The position numbers were made by a program, and so were the translations under genes. Source: Domibacillus sp. PGB-M46 (GTDB lineage: Bacteria > Bacillota > Bacilli > Bacillales > Domibacillaceae). Taken from it: 64,000 nucleotides of DNA. Numbering within the stretch: the stretch's first letter is position 1; each line of letters starts with the position of its first letter. Positions 44,431-53,278 of the stretch are shown here, one piece after another. The stretch is taken from NCBI RefSeq assembly GCF_022668875.1, contig NZ_JAKGCR010000003.1:1-64000 (forward strand), read 5' to 3'. Under the pieces are notes generated by a model, which was given only the letters and a program-made list of their open reading frames with translations, searched no databases and had not been told where the DNA came from.

Positions 44431-45238
44431 AACAAAAACCATTTTTATCGCCGTGTTTCTTGTCCTCGATATTTTTCTGGCCGTGATGTTTTTTAATAAG
44501 TACAGTACTTCCCGGTTTGAAGTGATCAAAAAAACATCCATTGAACAAAAGCTGCAAGAAGATGGGGTTAAACATGAAGAAATGCCTGATGACTCAGGTG
44601 AACGCTCCATGATCGTCGCGAAGCCAAAAACATTTACAGAGAAAGAGCTGTTTTTTTTAACGAAACAAAAATGGGCGATTGAAAAAAGTGGAACGGAAAT
44701 TGTCAGCCTGCTCGAAGAACCATATAAAACCGATGGAGCAGCACGGAGCAAATTAAATGCCTTTGTGAAAAACAATGTGCTGCATGGCGGGGAATACGCT
44801 TATTGGAAACGAAATCAAGAAGCCAACACCGTTATCTACTATCAAAAGATTGCCGGGAAAAAACTGTTTGAAAATGCAGCCGGCATGCTGACTGTGCAGC
44901 TTAATAACGATAAAGATATTGTGAGTTATTCTCAAACGATGCTTTCAAGTGTCGATGAAAACCGGAATAAGGAAACGATTCTGCCTGCCCTGCAGGCCAT
45001 TGATTCACTTTATAAAAATGGGCTTGTCCAGCTTGACAGTGAAATCAGCGACGCAGAGCTTGGATACTACACCGTTGTGCGAGTTGATGAGTCTCAGCAA
45101 ATGCAGCTCGACGAATCGAAGGTACAGCAGGTACTGTCACCAACCTGGTATTTTCAGCTTAAAAAAGGTGATAAAATTGAAGAAGTATATGTAAATGCGT
45201 TTGACGGGTCGATTAATCCACAGCAAAAAGAATCGTAG
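44417..45238 (+). CDS. walI: WalRK regulator YycI (WalI)
   Basis: YycI, 273 residues. It starts [26 protein letters not shown], a single membrane anchor, followed by an extracytoplasmic YycI domain. It forms the inhibitory complex with YycH and WalK in B. subtilis. The overlap with walH implies coupled translation. Confidence 0.92.
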   Translation: MDWSKTKTIFIAVFLVLDIFLAVMFFNKYSTSRFEVIKKTSIEQKLQEDGVKHEEMPDDSGERSMIVAKPKTFTEKELFFLTKQKWAIEKSGTEIVSLLEEPYKTDGAARSKLNAFVKNNVLHGGEYAYWKRNQEANTVIYYQKIAGKKLFENAAGMLTVQLNNDKDIVSYSQTMLSSVDENRNKETILPALQAIDSLYKNGLVQLDSEISDAELGYYTVVRVDESQQMQLDESKVQQVLSPTWYFQLKKGDKIEEVYVNAFDGSINPQQKES

Positions 45239-45260
45239 CAATCTAACTGGAGTGAATAGC

Positions 45261-46055
45261 ATGACAATGCAATTTAGTATACTGGCAAGCGGAAGCACCG
45301 GCAATGCGGTTTTCGTGGAATCAGACGGACATTCCTTTCTTGTGGATGCCGGCTTGTCCGGCAAAAAGATGGAAGAGCTTTTTTCATCGATTGGGCGAAA
45401 GATAGCCGATTTATCTGGTATCTTTATAACCCACGAACATAGCGACCACATTAAAGGACTTGGCGTACTGGCGAGAAAATACAAGCTGCCGGTTTACGCC
45501 AATCAAAAAACATGGCAGGCGATGGATCGGCTGACCGGTACAATTGATGACAGCCAGAAATTTGTCTTTGAAACGGAAACAGTAAAAACATTCGGCGCTG
45601 TGGATATTGAGTCTTTCGGTGTTTCACATGACGCGGCCGAGCCGATGTTTTATATTTTCCACAACAACGGCAAAAAGCTTGTTTTAATCACGGATACAGG
45701 GTACGTAAGTGATCGGATGAAAGGTCTGATTTCCAATGCCGATGCATACGTTTTTGAAAGCAATCATGATGTTGGAATGCTTCGGATGGGCCGCTATCCC
45801 TGGAGCGTTAAGCAGCGCATTTTAAGCGATGTAGGGCACGTATCAAACGAAGATGCGGCACTTGCGATGACAGATGTAATCGGCCCGCAGACAAAGCGTA
45901 TTTATCTAGCACATTTAAGTGCAGATAATAATATGAAGGAACTTGCAAAAATGAGTGTCACGCAGACGCTTGAACAAAAAGACACAGGGGTCGGCCATCA
46001 GTTTCACCTGTATGACACGGACCCGAAAGTGCCAACACCGCTTGCGGTTATTTAA
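45261..46055 (+). CDS. walJ: Metallo-beta-lactamase-fold hydrolase WalJ (YycJ)
   Basis: WalJ/YycJ, 264 residues, an MBL-fold nuclease-like protein of the wal operon, linked to DNA repair and coordination of division with replication. The metal motif is THEHSDH (His58, His60, Asp62, His63). The N-terminus [20 protein letters not shown] is typical. The frame is open earlier (45195) inside walI, but ATG 45261 with CTGGAGTG is the real start. Confidence 0.93.
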   Translation: MTMQFSILASGSTGNAVFVESDGHSFLVDAGLSGKKMEELFSSIGRKIADLSGIFITHEHSDHIKGLGVLARKYKLPVYANQKTWQAMDRLTGTIDDSQKFVFETETVKTFGAVDIESFGVSHDAAEPMFYIFHNNGKKLVLITDTGYVSDRMKGLISNADAYVFESNHDVGMLRMGRYPWSVKQRILSDVGHVSNEDAALAMTDVIGPQTKRIYLAHLSADNNMKELAKMSVTQTLEQKDTGVGHQFHLYDTDPKVPTPLAVI

Positions 46056-46244
46056 TCCACACCCGTGGCAGACAGCTGCGGGCTTTTTTCTGCCGGCTTT
46101 TGATTTCTTTCAACCTTTTCTATTTGCCTGTCTTACGCAGCAGGCGGCATATGAGTTGCCCTTCTTTTTGGCAAAAGCGTATAATTTTTTAGAATAGATG
46201 AAAGAAATGGTGAAACAATAAGTTGGCAGAAAGGATGAATCGTA

Positions 46245-47447
46245 TTGGGCTATTATGATGAAGGGCGCACAGGAAGAAACAAGCGAAGCGGCAAAGGCGG
46301 CTACTTTTTATCAGGACTTGCCGGTGTGGTGATCGGGGCTGGTCTTGTAGTCGGCACACTTCCATCTATTGTGGAGTATCAAAACAAAGAAGGCGTTTCT
46401 GTTTCTGAGCATGATTCTGTCCAAAATGAAAACGCTGAGCAGGTATCACTTGATGTAACAACGGACGTAACGAAGGCTGTGGATAAAGCCAAAGACACGG
46501 TAGTCGGGATCACCAATATCCAGGCTTCTATGGACTTTTTCGGATCAGAATCTGGTCCTCAGGAAGCTGGAAGCGGCAGTGGCGTCATTTATAAAAAAAG
46601 CGATGATACGGCTTTTATTGTGACGAACTATCACGTTATCGAAGGTGCCCAGCAGCTTGAAGTAACCTTGGCGGACGGCACAAAAGAGCCGGCGGAACTG
46701 CTTGGCGGCGACGTATGGACGGATCTTGCCGTTTTAACAATTAAAGGCGCCAATGTGAAAAAAACGGCCGAATTCGGAGATTCGGGAGCGCTAAAAATCG
46801 GTGAACCAGTCATTGCGATTGGGAATCCGCTTGGACTTGAATTTTCCGGGTCTGTTACACAAGGGGTTGTGTCAGGATTGGAGCGGGCTATTCCCGTTGA
46901 TTTAAATGGAGATATGGTGAATGACTGGCAGGCAGAAGTCCTGCAGACAGATGCAGCGATTAATCCCGGCAACAGCGGCGGCGCGCTGGTTAATATTGCA
47001 GGCCAGGTTATTGGGATCAACTCTATGAAAATTGCCGAGAGTGCAGTGGAAGGCATTGGCTTGTCCATTCCGATTGATACGGCCTTGCCTATTATCAAAG
47101 ACCTTGAATCATATGGCGAAGTAAAGCGTCCGGCAATGGGTGTTACCCTGCAGAATGTAAGCGAACTGCCATCTTATCATCAGGAAGAAACATTAAAGCT
47201 GCCTAAAGATATTAAAGAAGGCGTCATTATTGAGCAGGTGTTAACAAATTCTCCGGCAGCAAAAGCGGGCATGCAGGAGTATGATGTAATCACAGCTCTT
47301 GACGGCAAGTCTGTTCAGGATGTTATTGCCCTGCGCAAATATATGTACAACAATAAAAAAGAGGGCGACACTGTAAACGTAACCTACTATCGTGATGGAA
47401 AGCAGCGGGAAACAAAGATGACGCTCGTTGCGGAGAGTGATTTGTAA
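46245..47447 (+). CDS. htrC: HtrA-type membrane-anchored serine protease
   Basis: An HtrA/DegP-family protease, 400 residues, for extracytoplasmic protein quality control. One N-terminal helix (about 20-37), a trypsin-like domain with His130 (TNYHVIEG), Asp160 (WTDLAVL) and Ser244 (NPGNSGGAL), and a C-terminal PDZ domain (VLTNSPAAKAGMQEYDVI). The start is TTG 46245 after AAAGG. The position after walJ corresponds to B. subtilis htrC (yycK/yyxA), from which the symbol is taken. Confidence 0.93.
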   Translation: MGYYDEGRTGRNKRSGKGGYFLSGLAGVVIGAGLVVGTLPSIVEYQNKEGVSVSEHDSVQNENAEQVSLDVTTDVTKAVDKAKDTVVGITNIQASMDFFGSESGPQEAGSGSGVIYKKSDDTAFIVTNYHVIEGAQQLEVTLADGTKEPAELLGGDVWTDLAVLTIKGANVKKTAEFGDSGALKIGEPVIAIGNPLGLEFSGSVTQGVVSGLERAIPVDLNGDMVNDWQAEVLQTDAAINPGNSGGALVNIAGQVIGINSMKIAESAVEGIGLSIPIDTALPIIKDLESYGEVKRPAMGVTLQNVSELPSYHQEETLKLPKDIKEGVIIEQVLTNSPAAKAGMQEYDVITALDGKSVQDVIALRKYMYNNKKEGDTVNVTYYRDGKQRETKMTLVAESDL

Positions 47448-47605
47448 TGGAGAAAAAAGAAATAACGTGCTGTCTGGAGCACGTGGAACTGGCGCTTGAT
47501 ATAGCCGTAGATGAATGGGAAACGGCGCCGGTTATGCAAAAAGCAGAAAAACCTGCATTCTGCGAATTTTGTCAAAACGTGGCTCTATATGTTGTGGGCA
47601 GCTAA
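47447..47605 (+). CDS. CxxH/CxxC small protein (YyzF-like)
   Basis: A 52-residue protein. A C-x2-H near the N-terminus (CLEH, residues 9-12) and a C-x2-C near the C-terminus (CEFC, 39-42) would form one zinc knuckle. The ATG overlaps the htrC stop (TAATG), and translation is probably coupled. A family of such CxxH/CxxC proteins occurs downstream of htrC in Bacillales (YyzF); function unknown. Confidence 0.82.
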   Translation: MEKKEITCCLEHVELALDIAVDEWETAPVMQKAEKPAFCEFCQNVALYVVGS

Positions 47606-47656
47606 TCATTCCCTTCAAAATGTGGATTAATTCTGTGGGTATGTGGATAAAGTCAG

Positions 47657-47696
47657 AAAATTCCCGTTATCAACATGTTGATAACGGGAATTTTTT
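47657..47696. terminator. Bidirectional terminator between the htrC unit and the GDPD gene
   Basis: AATTCCCGTTATCAAC / GTTGATAACGGGAATT, a perfect 16-bp stem with AT in the loop, A-run before and T-run after. It serves both converging units. A consensus DnaA box, TGTGGATAA, lies 15 bp upstream (47642-47650). Confidence 0.9.
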
Positions 47697-47698
47697 CT

Positions 47699-49981
47699 TT
47701 ATTTTACCACTACTTCAATTGGCTGGGATACAATTCGCCATTCTTGACCAAGCATGTTAAATGTATACTGGGCAAAAACGTAAAAAGTGCCCGTTTGCAC
47801 TGCTTGAATGGTATTTCCGCTAATGGTTACGCCATCATGTGGAGAAAAAAGAATAGTTTTAATATTTTCCTTTTTATCTGTACGGTAATTAAGAAAGGCT
47901 TTTGCTTGAATTTCTGTAGTCTGTCCGATACGCAAATGTCGTTTTTGAATCGGTGTTTCAATCCGAATCGGTGCATCGGTCAGCCACTGTGTATAATCCG
48001 TAATCGGTCCAATCACGCCGTTTTGCAGCTGGCTGCCGAAATCTGCTTCATTGCGGAAAGTCCAATGAAAACTGATCATGCCGCGCTGGCGAAGATAAGA
48101 GGTAAATTCCGGCGATAAGCTGCTGTAGCTGGCGTTAAGCGTTGCATTAATACGCGAAGCATATTGAAGCATGCTCCGGGCATCATTAAGCCGTGCTGCT
48201 TCCCCGCCTGGAACAGATGAAGAATACAAGTAGCCCGACGGTATATGCGGTGCAGAAGCTACTGACTGGGTAACGCTGTTTAAATGAAAGCTTTGCAGGA
48301 CAACTTGATCCGCCATTCCCTCTTCGTTAATGATCCGAATCGTATCTTCCGCAATGCCATCTGCTTTTAGCTCCACTAAAAGAATGACATTTTTTCCTTT
48401 AAACTCCTGAAGGAATTCACGGAAGGCCGGCACGCGTTCACCGGCAAATTGGCTGCTAAAATAAGAGCCTGCATCAAGAGACTGAATTTCTTTCAAGGTC
48501 AAATCTTTTACATGGCCTGTTCCGTTCGTCGTCCGGTCGACGGTATAGTCGTGCATAATGACGATTTCGCCGTCTTTCGTTTTCTGCACATCTGTTTCAA
48601 TTAAATCCGCGCCAAGTTCATACGCCATTCGGTAGCCGGCCATTGTATTTTCTGGGGCTAATGACGGGATACCGCGATGCGCTGCAACAATGGGGCGCTG
48701 AACGAGCGTGTTTTCCGGGTAACGGCTGAATGCAGCCGTTACCGGTATGGTGTCACCCGCAATCATGCCGTCGACTCCTGCATGAATAAGGCCATGTGCA
48801 GCCAGCTCTGATGTACCTTCCATCTCTCCCCAAACCGCCACAGCACGGCGGTGAAACTCATGAACAAGGTCCGCTGAAAGCAGCTTTTGCGGCAATACCG
48901 CTGTTTTAGCGCCAGACGTGTGAATGGATTGAATAAAGCGGTTCACGTCGTGATTATTAAGCGAAGACCGGTTATAGAGGAGTGCGCCGCGCGCAGACGG
49001 AACTGTTTCTCGAACGACTTTTAACACATCTGGCTGACTGGAAAGAATATGTACGTCCTGGATAGACAGCTCCTGAAGCAATTCGGCTGTTTTCTCAGCC
49101 GTTTCGGTTTCTTCCAGCCGAATGACCGGAATCGTTTCGCCTGCCATTTCTTCCAGATAAGTGCGAAGAGGTACATCTTTCACCTTTAAATCAGCTCCTG
49201 GCTGAAGCAACATAGATGAAACACCCTCCATTTGTTGGAGCTGAGGCACTGACGAAATCACGGTCGGTGCATTAAGCAGGTTGGTTTCCGGCTGATCGCC
49301 AAGAAAAGCACCGCTTTCGGCCAAAGAAGGAAGCTCTTCCGTTTGTTCAGTAATGCGGATGTGGTCAAATTGAACAGTGGCGCCCGATGCCTGAAAACCG
49401 ATTCGGCCGTTTTGAAGCGCTGCTGCTGCATCTGTGTCGATAACGAGCTGGCCATTTATAAATTGCTGCACGCGGTTTCCTCTTGAAATGATTTTCAGCT
49501 TGTACGTTTTTTTGTAAGCAAAAGCTTCGCTGTAAGGGGCTTTGTTCAGCACAGACCATTGATTGTTTTCGTTACGAAGGGCAAATTCAACGCCATTTAG
49601 CGCCTGGGCACCGCGGCGGACAGCCATTTGATAATAAGGATAGTCATTGCCCTGTACGCGATACATAATCGATGCCCAGCGTGTATCTTCAGCAGCGGAT
49701 AAAAACGTCATATCGGCTTCAATCACATAGTCGCCGCCAGAAACAGACGAAGGTGCAAGCACGCGGGCGGGCTTTGAAGAAGAAGGAGACGACAAAACAA
49801 GGGCACCATGTTGAACAGAAGCTTGTCCCTGAATCACTTCCCAGCCAGCCGGCAGTGAAGGGGCATCGAAGGATTCTTGTAAAACAGGCTCTGCTGCCAA
49901 TGTGTGGGCGGGAGCCCATTCATTTGCGCTTAATAAAAAACCAGAAGCTAAAAACAATGGAACAATCTTTTTCTTTTTCAC
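47699..49981 (-). CDS. Secreted glycerophosphodiester phosphodiesterase with N-terminal jelly-roll domain
   Basis: A 760-residue exported protein. The signal peptide ends near residue 29 (HTLAAEP). Residues about 35-215 look like a concanavalin/DUF1080-type beta-sandwich (FDAPSLPAGWEVIQG to QFDHIRI). A middle region of about 200 residues follows, resembling a degenerate TIM-barrel half. The GDPD catalytic domain starts near 430 (VAAHRGIPSLAPENT, IETDVQKTKDG, VIMHD). A C-terminal beta domain closes it. It probably hydrolyses glycerophosphodiesters or teichoic-acid fragments outside the cell. The start is GTG after GGAGGG. It is monocistronic. Confidence 0.87.
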   Translation of the reverse strand: MKKKKIVPLFLASGFLLSANEWAPAHTLAAEPVLQESFDAPSLPAGWEVIQGQASVQHGALVLSSPSSSKPARVLAPSSVSGGDYVIEADMTFLSAAEDTRWASIMYRVQGNDYPYYQMAVRRGAQALNGVEFALRNENNQWSVLNKAPYSEAFAYKKTYKLKIISRGNRVQQFINGQLVIDTDAAAALQNGRIGFQASGATVQFDHIRITEQTEELPSLAESGAFLGDQPETNLLNAPTVISSVPQLQQMEGVSSMLLQPGADLKVKDVPLRTYLEEMAGETIPVIRLEETETAEKTAELLQELSIQDVHILSSQPDVLKVVRETVPSARGALLYNRSSLNNHDVNRFIQSIHTSGAKTAVLPQKLLSADLVHEFHRRAVAVWGEMEGTSELAAHGLIHAGVDGMIAGDTIPVTAAFSRYPENTLVQRPIVAAHRGIPSLAPENTMAGYRMAYELGADLIETDVQKTKDGEIVIMHDYTVDRTTNGTGHVKDLTLKEIQSLDAGSYFSSQFAGERVPAFREFLQEFKGKNVILLVELKADGIAEDTIRIINEEGMADQVVLQSFHLNSVTQSVASAPHIPSGYLYSSSVPGGEAARLNDARSMLQYASRINATLNASYSSLSPEFTSYLRQRGMISFHWTFRNEADFGSQLQNGVIGPITDYTQWLTDAPIRIETPIQKRHLRIGQTTEIQAKAFLNYRTDKKENIKTILFSPHDGVTISGNTIQAVQTGTFYVFAQYTFNMLGQEWRIVSQPIEVVVK

Positions 49982-50132
49982 TCTAATCCCTCCTAAAATA
50001 AACTGCTTCTTTATTTTGGCAGGGGATTATTAACAGAGTGTGAAGGAAAAAATAAGTTAACAAAAAAGACGAAAAATTCGTTCTTTTTTCCTGAAAATTA
50101 AAAAAGAAACGCCGCAGGAAAAGATATTCACA

Positions 50133-50200
50133 TGTGGATAGTATGATAAAATAAGAATGAAAAAAAGGGATGTTAATATGTGGATAACTTCTGTGGATAA
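50133..50200. promoter_or_regulatory. DnaA-box cluster upstream of rlmH
   Basis: Two perfect TGTGGATAA boxes at 50179-50187 and 50192-50200, 13 bp apart in the same orientation, and a one-mismatch box TGTGGATAG at 50133-50141. They sit in the 255-bp gap between the divergent GDPD and rlmH genes, where the rlmH promoter must lie. Confidence 0.75.
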
Positions 50201-50236
50201 GCTGTTCGTAAATTGTTTGTAAAGTGGGGTCAAATT

Positions 50237-50716
50237 GTGAATATCTCGATTATAACAGTAGGAAAACTAAAAGAGAAGTACTTGAAGCAAGGCATAGATG
50301 AATATGTGAAGCGATTATCTGCTTATGCAAAAATCGATATCATCGAAGTTCCGGATGAAAAAGCACCGGAAATATTAAGTGAAGCGGAAATGAAACAGGT
50401 GAAAGAAAAGGAAGGCGAGCGCATTCTTTCTAAAATCGGCCAGGACACCTACGTGATCGCTTTGGCCATCAATGGAAAAATGAAATCTTCTGAACAGCTT
50501 GCTGCCGATCTTGATAAACTCGCTACTTATGGCAAAAGCAAGATTGCTTTTGTGATCGGCGGATCACTCGGACTGAGTGATGCTGTTTTAAAACGGGCAG
50601 ATGACAAGCTGTCATTTTCTCCGATGACTTTTCCACATCAGCTTATGAGACTCGTTTTGGTTGAGCAGGTATACCGGAGTTTTCGGATAAACCGCGGTGA
50701 ACCATATCACAAGTGA
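50237..50716 (+). CDS. rlmH: 23S rRNA (pseudouridine1915-N3)-methyltransferase RlmH
   Basis: RlmH (OrfX in staphylococci), 159 residues, a SPOUT methyltransferase acting on 23S rRNA helix 69. It begins [19 protein letters not shown] and has [13 protein letters not shown] and [18 protein letters not shown], and ends RGEPYHK. GTG 50237 fits the family start better than the ATG 24 nt earlier. The last codons are the left attachment site of the integrated element, so the final AAG-TGA is element DNA. Removing the element would give AAA-TAA, the same protein. Confidence 0.96.
   Translation: MNISIITVGKLKEKYLKQGIDEYVKRLSAYAKIDIIEVPDEKAPEILSEAEMKQVKEKEGERILSKIGQDTYVIALAINGKMKSSEQLAADLDKLATYGKSKIAFVIGGSLGLSDAVLKRADDKLSFSPMTFPHQLMRLVLVEQVYRSFRINRGEPYHK
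50699..50712 (+). repeat. attL: attL core: left 14-bp direct repeat in rlmH
   Basis: GAACCATATCACAA, repeated exactly at 56129-56142. Outside the core the flanks keep partial similarity (GG.-core-.T.AT.GT). It encodes the C-terminal E-P-Y-H of RlmH, the codons used by staphylococcal SCC elements. Confidence 0.88.
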
Positions 50717-50778
50717 TGGTAAAGCAGAGGTTTGAATTGATTCTAAATAGTTCATTATTGAAGTTATTTCAAGTATAA
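50713..50778 (+). other. Displaced 3' end of the recombinase gene (read only in the excised circle)
   Basis: If the two repeats are joined, the recombinase frame passes from Gln517 (CAA at the end of the core) into this stretch: 21 more sense codons beginning GTG ATG GTA AAG, then TAA at 50776-50778. That stop is the first base pair of a terminator stem. The frame is open only in this phase. In the integrated state it lies just after rlmH and is untranslated. Confidence 0.75.
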
Positions 50779-50805
50779 AGCGGCAGAAACATCGCTGCTT
50801 TTTTA
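50777..50805 (+). terminator. Terminator at the element's left end (native recombinase terminator)
   Basis: AAAGCGGC / GCTGCTTT stem with a nine-base loop and T6. It directly follows the displaced recombinase stop; in the integrated state it terminates rlmH. Confidence 0.82.
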
Positions 50806-51054
50806 TTTTTCGATATCTTGTTTGTTTAAATTCTTCTGCTTTCGCAAAGTACAATGTATATTTTGTACTTTACTCATTTTTTACTATTACTAAAGATTCA
50901 ATGATATCGCCGAAATTAAATTTAGGAATCTTACTGCTCCTAAAAAATTTATATATTTCACCACTTAATTGAACATTTAATACACTCATCTTCTTATTAT
51001 TTTTGTATTAAAATGACCGTTTGAAAGGATATGACCTTTACTACTTAAGAACGT
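50803..51054 (-). pseudogene. Decayed copy of the small ORF at 51838-52086
   Basis: On the minus strand this stretch aligns with the intact 82-codon ORF: ribosome site AAGGAGTGAT, then TFL (start codon ACG in place of ATG), a 4-base deletion before MSVLNVQLSGEIYKFF (intact: MSILNIQVNGVVHKFF), KIPKFNFGDIIE (intact: KIPNFNFGDFIE), a premature TAA, and a frame-shifted KYTLYFAKAEEF (intact: EYTFYLAKASKF). Lost start, frameshift and stop make it a pseudogene. Confidence 0.82.
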
Positions 51055-51222
51055 AAAATCACTCCTTTTAAAACAAATTTTGTTGCTTATATACTAATAT
51101 AGATTTGATAAAGTAGCAAAAAAAACTAAAAAAATATTTATTACATTACTTTATTTTATGTTAGACTACTATAGTACTAAATAGATAGGACTACATAATC
51201 TATAAAAAGGAGACAACTACAT

Positions 51223-51636
51223 ATGGGTAAATTCGGTATAAAGAAAAATTTGCGTGCTAAGAATCTAAACTCACAAATAATTAAAGATGAAACTTTAATG
51301 TTATTAGAAGAGAGATTTGAAGTTAAAGAGGGAACAAGCTCTGAAAATTTACTATTAAAATCATTAAGTGGTGGAAAACTTTCTAATGTGAAAGGTACTT
51401 TAAAGATTAATGAACGAGGTGATACATTCCAAGTAAGCTTTGATGGAGAACATAAGATAAATGGTGCTTCATGGGCTATTCTCATAGCGGGTGCGTTTTT
51501 AACCGTAGTTGGTGGACTTGGCTTAATTGTATTCCTTATACAAATGTTCATGTTTCGTAAAAGCAATAAGGAAACTGAAACCGCAATACGAGAAGCCTTT
51601 AATGATATTACTCTTAATCTAAATAATATTGATTAA
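51223..51636 (+). CDS. Hypothetical protein with C-proximal membrane segment
   Basis: A 137-residue protein of unknown function. The N-terminal ~80 residues are soluble and charged, with a possible beta-rich stretch (LKINERGDTFQVSFDGEHKI). Residues about 82-111 (ASWAILIAGAFLTVVGGLGL and following) form one long or two short membrane helices, and a charged tail of 25 residues ends it. The start is ATG after AAAAGGAGA. It faces the small ORF downstream, with a shared terminator, and is flanked by an intact and a decayed copy of that ORF. No family recognised. Confidence 0.7.
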   Translation: MGKFGIKKNLRAKNLNSQIIKDETLMLLEERFEVKEGTSSENLLLKSLSGGKLSNVKGTLKINERGDTFQVSFDGEHKINGASWAILIAGAFLTVVGGLGLIVFLIQMFMFRKSNKETETAIREAFNDITLNLNNID

Positions 51637-51809
51637 GTTTACAGATTTTTTATCATGAGTAATTGAAAAAGTTAGGTGTCTTGTTTCAATTACTTTACCT
51701 TGTTATATTACAAATTTTTAATTAACTATATATAATTTCTAAATATCATGTGCCTGTAAAGAGGCAGATGATAAATATTCTTTTATTTCCTTATTTAATT
51801 GCTTAAAAC

Positions 51810-51840
51810 AAAAAGAGATGGAAGTTCCACCTCTTTTTTA
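51810..51840. terminator. Bidirectional terminator between converging element genes
   Basis: AAAAAGAG.TGGAA / TTCCA.CTCTTTTT stem with A- and T-runs on either side. Confidence 0.75.
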
Positions 51841-52086
51841 TTCTTCTTGATTATGAAATTTTGAAGCCTTAGCAAGATAAAAAGTATATTCAGATTCTTT
51901 TTGCTGCTGCGCCACTAAGGTAAATTCTATAAAATCACCAAAATTAAAATTTGGTATTTTACCACTTCCAAAAAATTTGTGAACTACCCCATTAACTTGT
52001 ATGTTTAAAATACTCATTTTTTTACTGTTTTTCTTAGTTATAAAATGTCCGCAAGAAATAACGCGTCCTCTACCATTTAAAAACAT
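51838..52086 (-). CDS. Small element protein of unknown function (82 aa)
   Basis: An 82-residue protein: MFLNGRGRVISCGHFITKKN, then a beta-rich central part (MSILNIQVNGVVHKFFGSGK) and a polar C-terminus ending NQEE. The preserved positions shared with the decayed copy at 50803-51054 show that the protein was under selection. The frame opens at a GTG 9 nt upstream, but that GTG is inside the ribosome site GGAGTGAT; the ATG at 52084-52086 is the likely start. It follows rep by 34 nt, so it is probably cotranscribed; it may aid replication, but this is only positional. Confidence 0.7.
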   Translation of the reverse strand: MFLNGRGRVISCGHFITKKNSKKMSILNIQVNGVVHKFFGSGKIPNFNFGDFIEFTLVAQQQKESEYTFYLAKASKFHNQEE

Positions 52087-52120
52087 ATAAATCACTCCTA
52101 AAATTAAAAATTAAATCTGC

Positions 52121-53278
52121 TCAAAACGGTAATTCACTAGAAACTGGTTTTACTTCATTCTTTTTTGTTAGTTTTTCTACAACGTGGTGATGCGTCTTAC
52201 CCAATACAGGTCTTACGGGTTTAGACGCAAAAGAAAGATTTTCCACTTCAATTACTTCACCATTTTTTATTAAGTGCTTTTCATAGTTTGTGTAAGCTTT
52301 ATGAATATCACCTTCATAAAGAGCTGTAGATGATAAGTAGTCTTTTAATTGAACATCCAATTCATGAAGATGACCAGCATAGACTAACTTCAAAATATTC
52401 ACTAAATCGAATTCAGAGTTATTCAAAAGGAGTTGCTGTGCTCTCTTTTTGCTTCTAGATTCCAAGTGCTGTATTTTTTCTGGGAAGTTAGTTAAAAAGT
52501 AAATCATTGCTTGGTCTTGTACGCGCTTAGCTGTACTAAAATTAGGCTTAATGATATGAAGTGATTGAAACATTTCATGTTCCGATAAAACTTCTTTAGA
52601 TTTAGAACGTTTAACGCGAATTTCTATTCGCCACCAGTGTTTACGGATTTGAAGCTGCTTACGTTCCCAATTAGTTAAGTCAGCTACATAATCTTTTCCC
52701 TCGTTTTCATATCTTTCCTCTTTTTTTAATTCCTTTTGTTTTTCTTTTTTTTTATCATAAATACAAACATGCCACTCACTTTCTCGACTACCTATGTATA
52801 AAGATTCTAATTGTCCATTCTTCCCGATATACTTACCTACTTTTTTAGGATTCTTACTGTCGAAAAAGATGTAATTTGATAAATCTTCTTCTACATCGAA
52901 GGCAAAGTCTAAACGAGTAAAACCACATTGTCTTAACAATGGAAGTACAGACCATTTCAGATATACGTTTTCATCTTCTGTGAGTCTTTTAGGGTTAAAT
53001 TCCATTTTGAAATCCCTAATATCTTTATTTCTTTTGCGGTCATTTGTTTTAAACCAAATCTTCTGGAATAAGTATCCCTCTATTTCAGAAGTGTTAGCAC
53101 CTTTATGAATGTCTATAGGGCTTTCATCAGCGTTAATAAGTTGTTGAAATGGATGCAAACCTTTCCAGTACATCCAGTTTCCCATTAATGAAACCTTGTC
53201 TATAGAAACATTAAAAACTCTAGGGTACATATCATTAAAATGGTAATCAAAAAACATTTGTATATCTTTATCTTCCAT
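52121..53278 (-). CDS. Replication initiation protein (Rep_trans family)
   Basis: A 385-residue protein with the motifs of Rep_trans initiators (rolling-circle plasmids and MOBT relaxases of Tn916-type elements): TRLDFAFDV (121-129), LYIGSRESEWHVCIYDK (160-176) and HWWRIEIRVK (214-223). The second motif holds the Tyr/Arg/Lys-rich strand typical of the family. The N-terminal ~90 residues are variable and the C-terminal ~130 residues are helical and basic. Expected role: nick at a double-strand origin and start rolling-circle replication of the excised circle, possibly also act as relaxase for mobilisation by a helper. Start is ATG with AAGGAG. Confidence 0.83.
   Translation of the reverse strand: MEDKDIQMFFDYHFNDMYPRVFNVSIDKVSLMGNWMYWKGLHPFQQLINADESPIDIHKGANTSEIEGYLFQKIWFKTNDRKRNKDIRDFKMEFNPKRLTEDENVYLKWSVLPLLRQCGFTRLDFAFDVEEDLSNYIFFDSKNPKKVGKYIGKNGQLESLYIGSRESEWHVCIYDKKKEKQKELKKEERYENEGKDYVADLTNWERKQLQIRKHWWRIEIRVKRSKSKEVLSEHEMFQSLHIIKPNFSTAKRVQDQAMIYFLTNFPEKIQHLESRSKKRAQQLLLNNSEFDLVNILKLVYAGHLHELDVQLKDYLSSTALYEGDIHKAYTNYEKHLIKNGEVIEVENLSFASKPVRPVLGKTHHHVVEKLTKKNEVKPVSSELPF

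Noticed and set aside
51177-51566. 129-codon minus-strand ORF over the element's membrane-protein gene
   Set aside because: Antisense shadow; the plus-strand ORF has a good ribosome site and a membrane segment, this one has neither.
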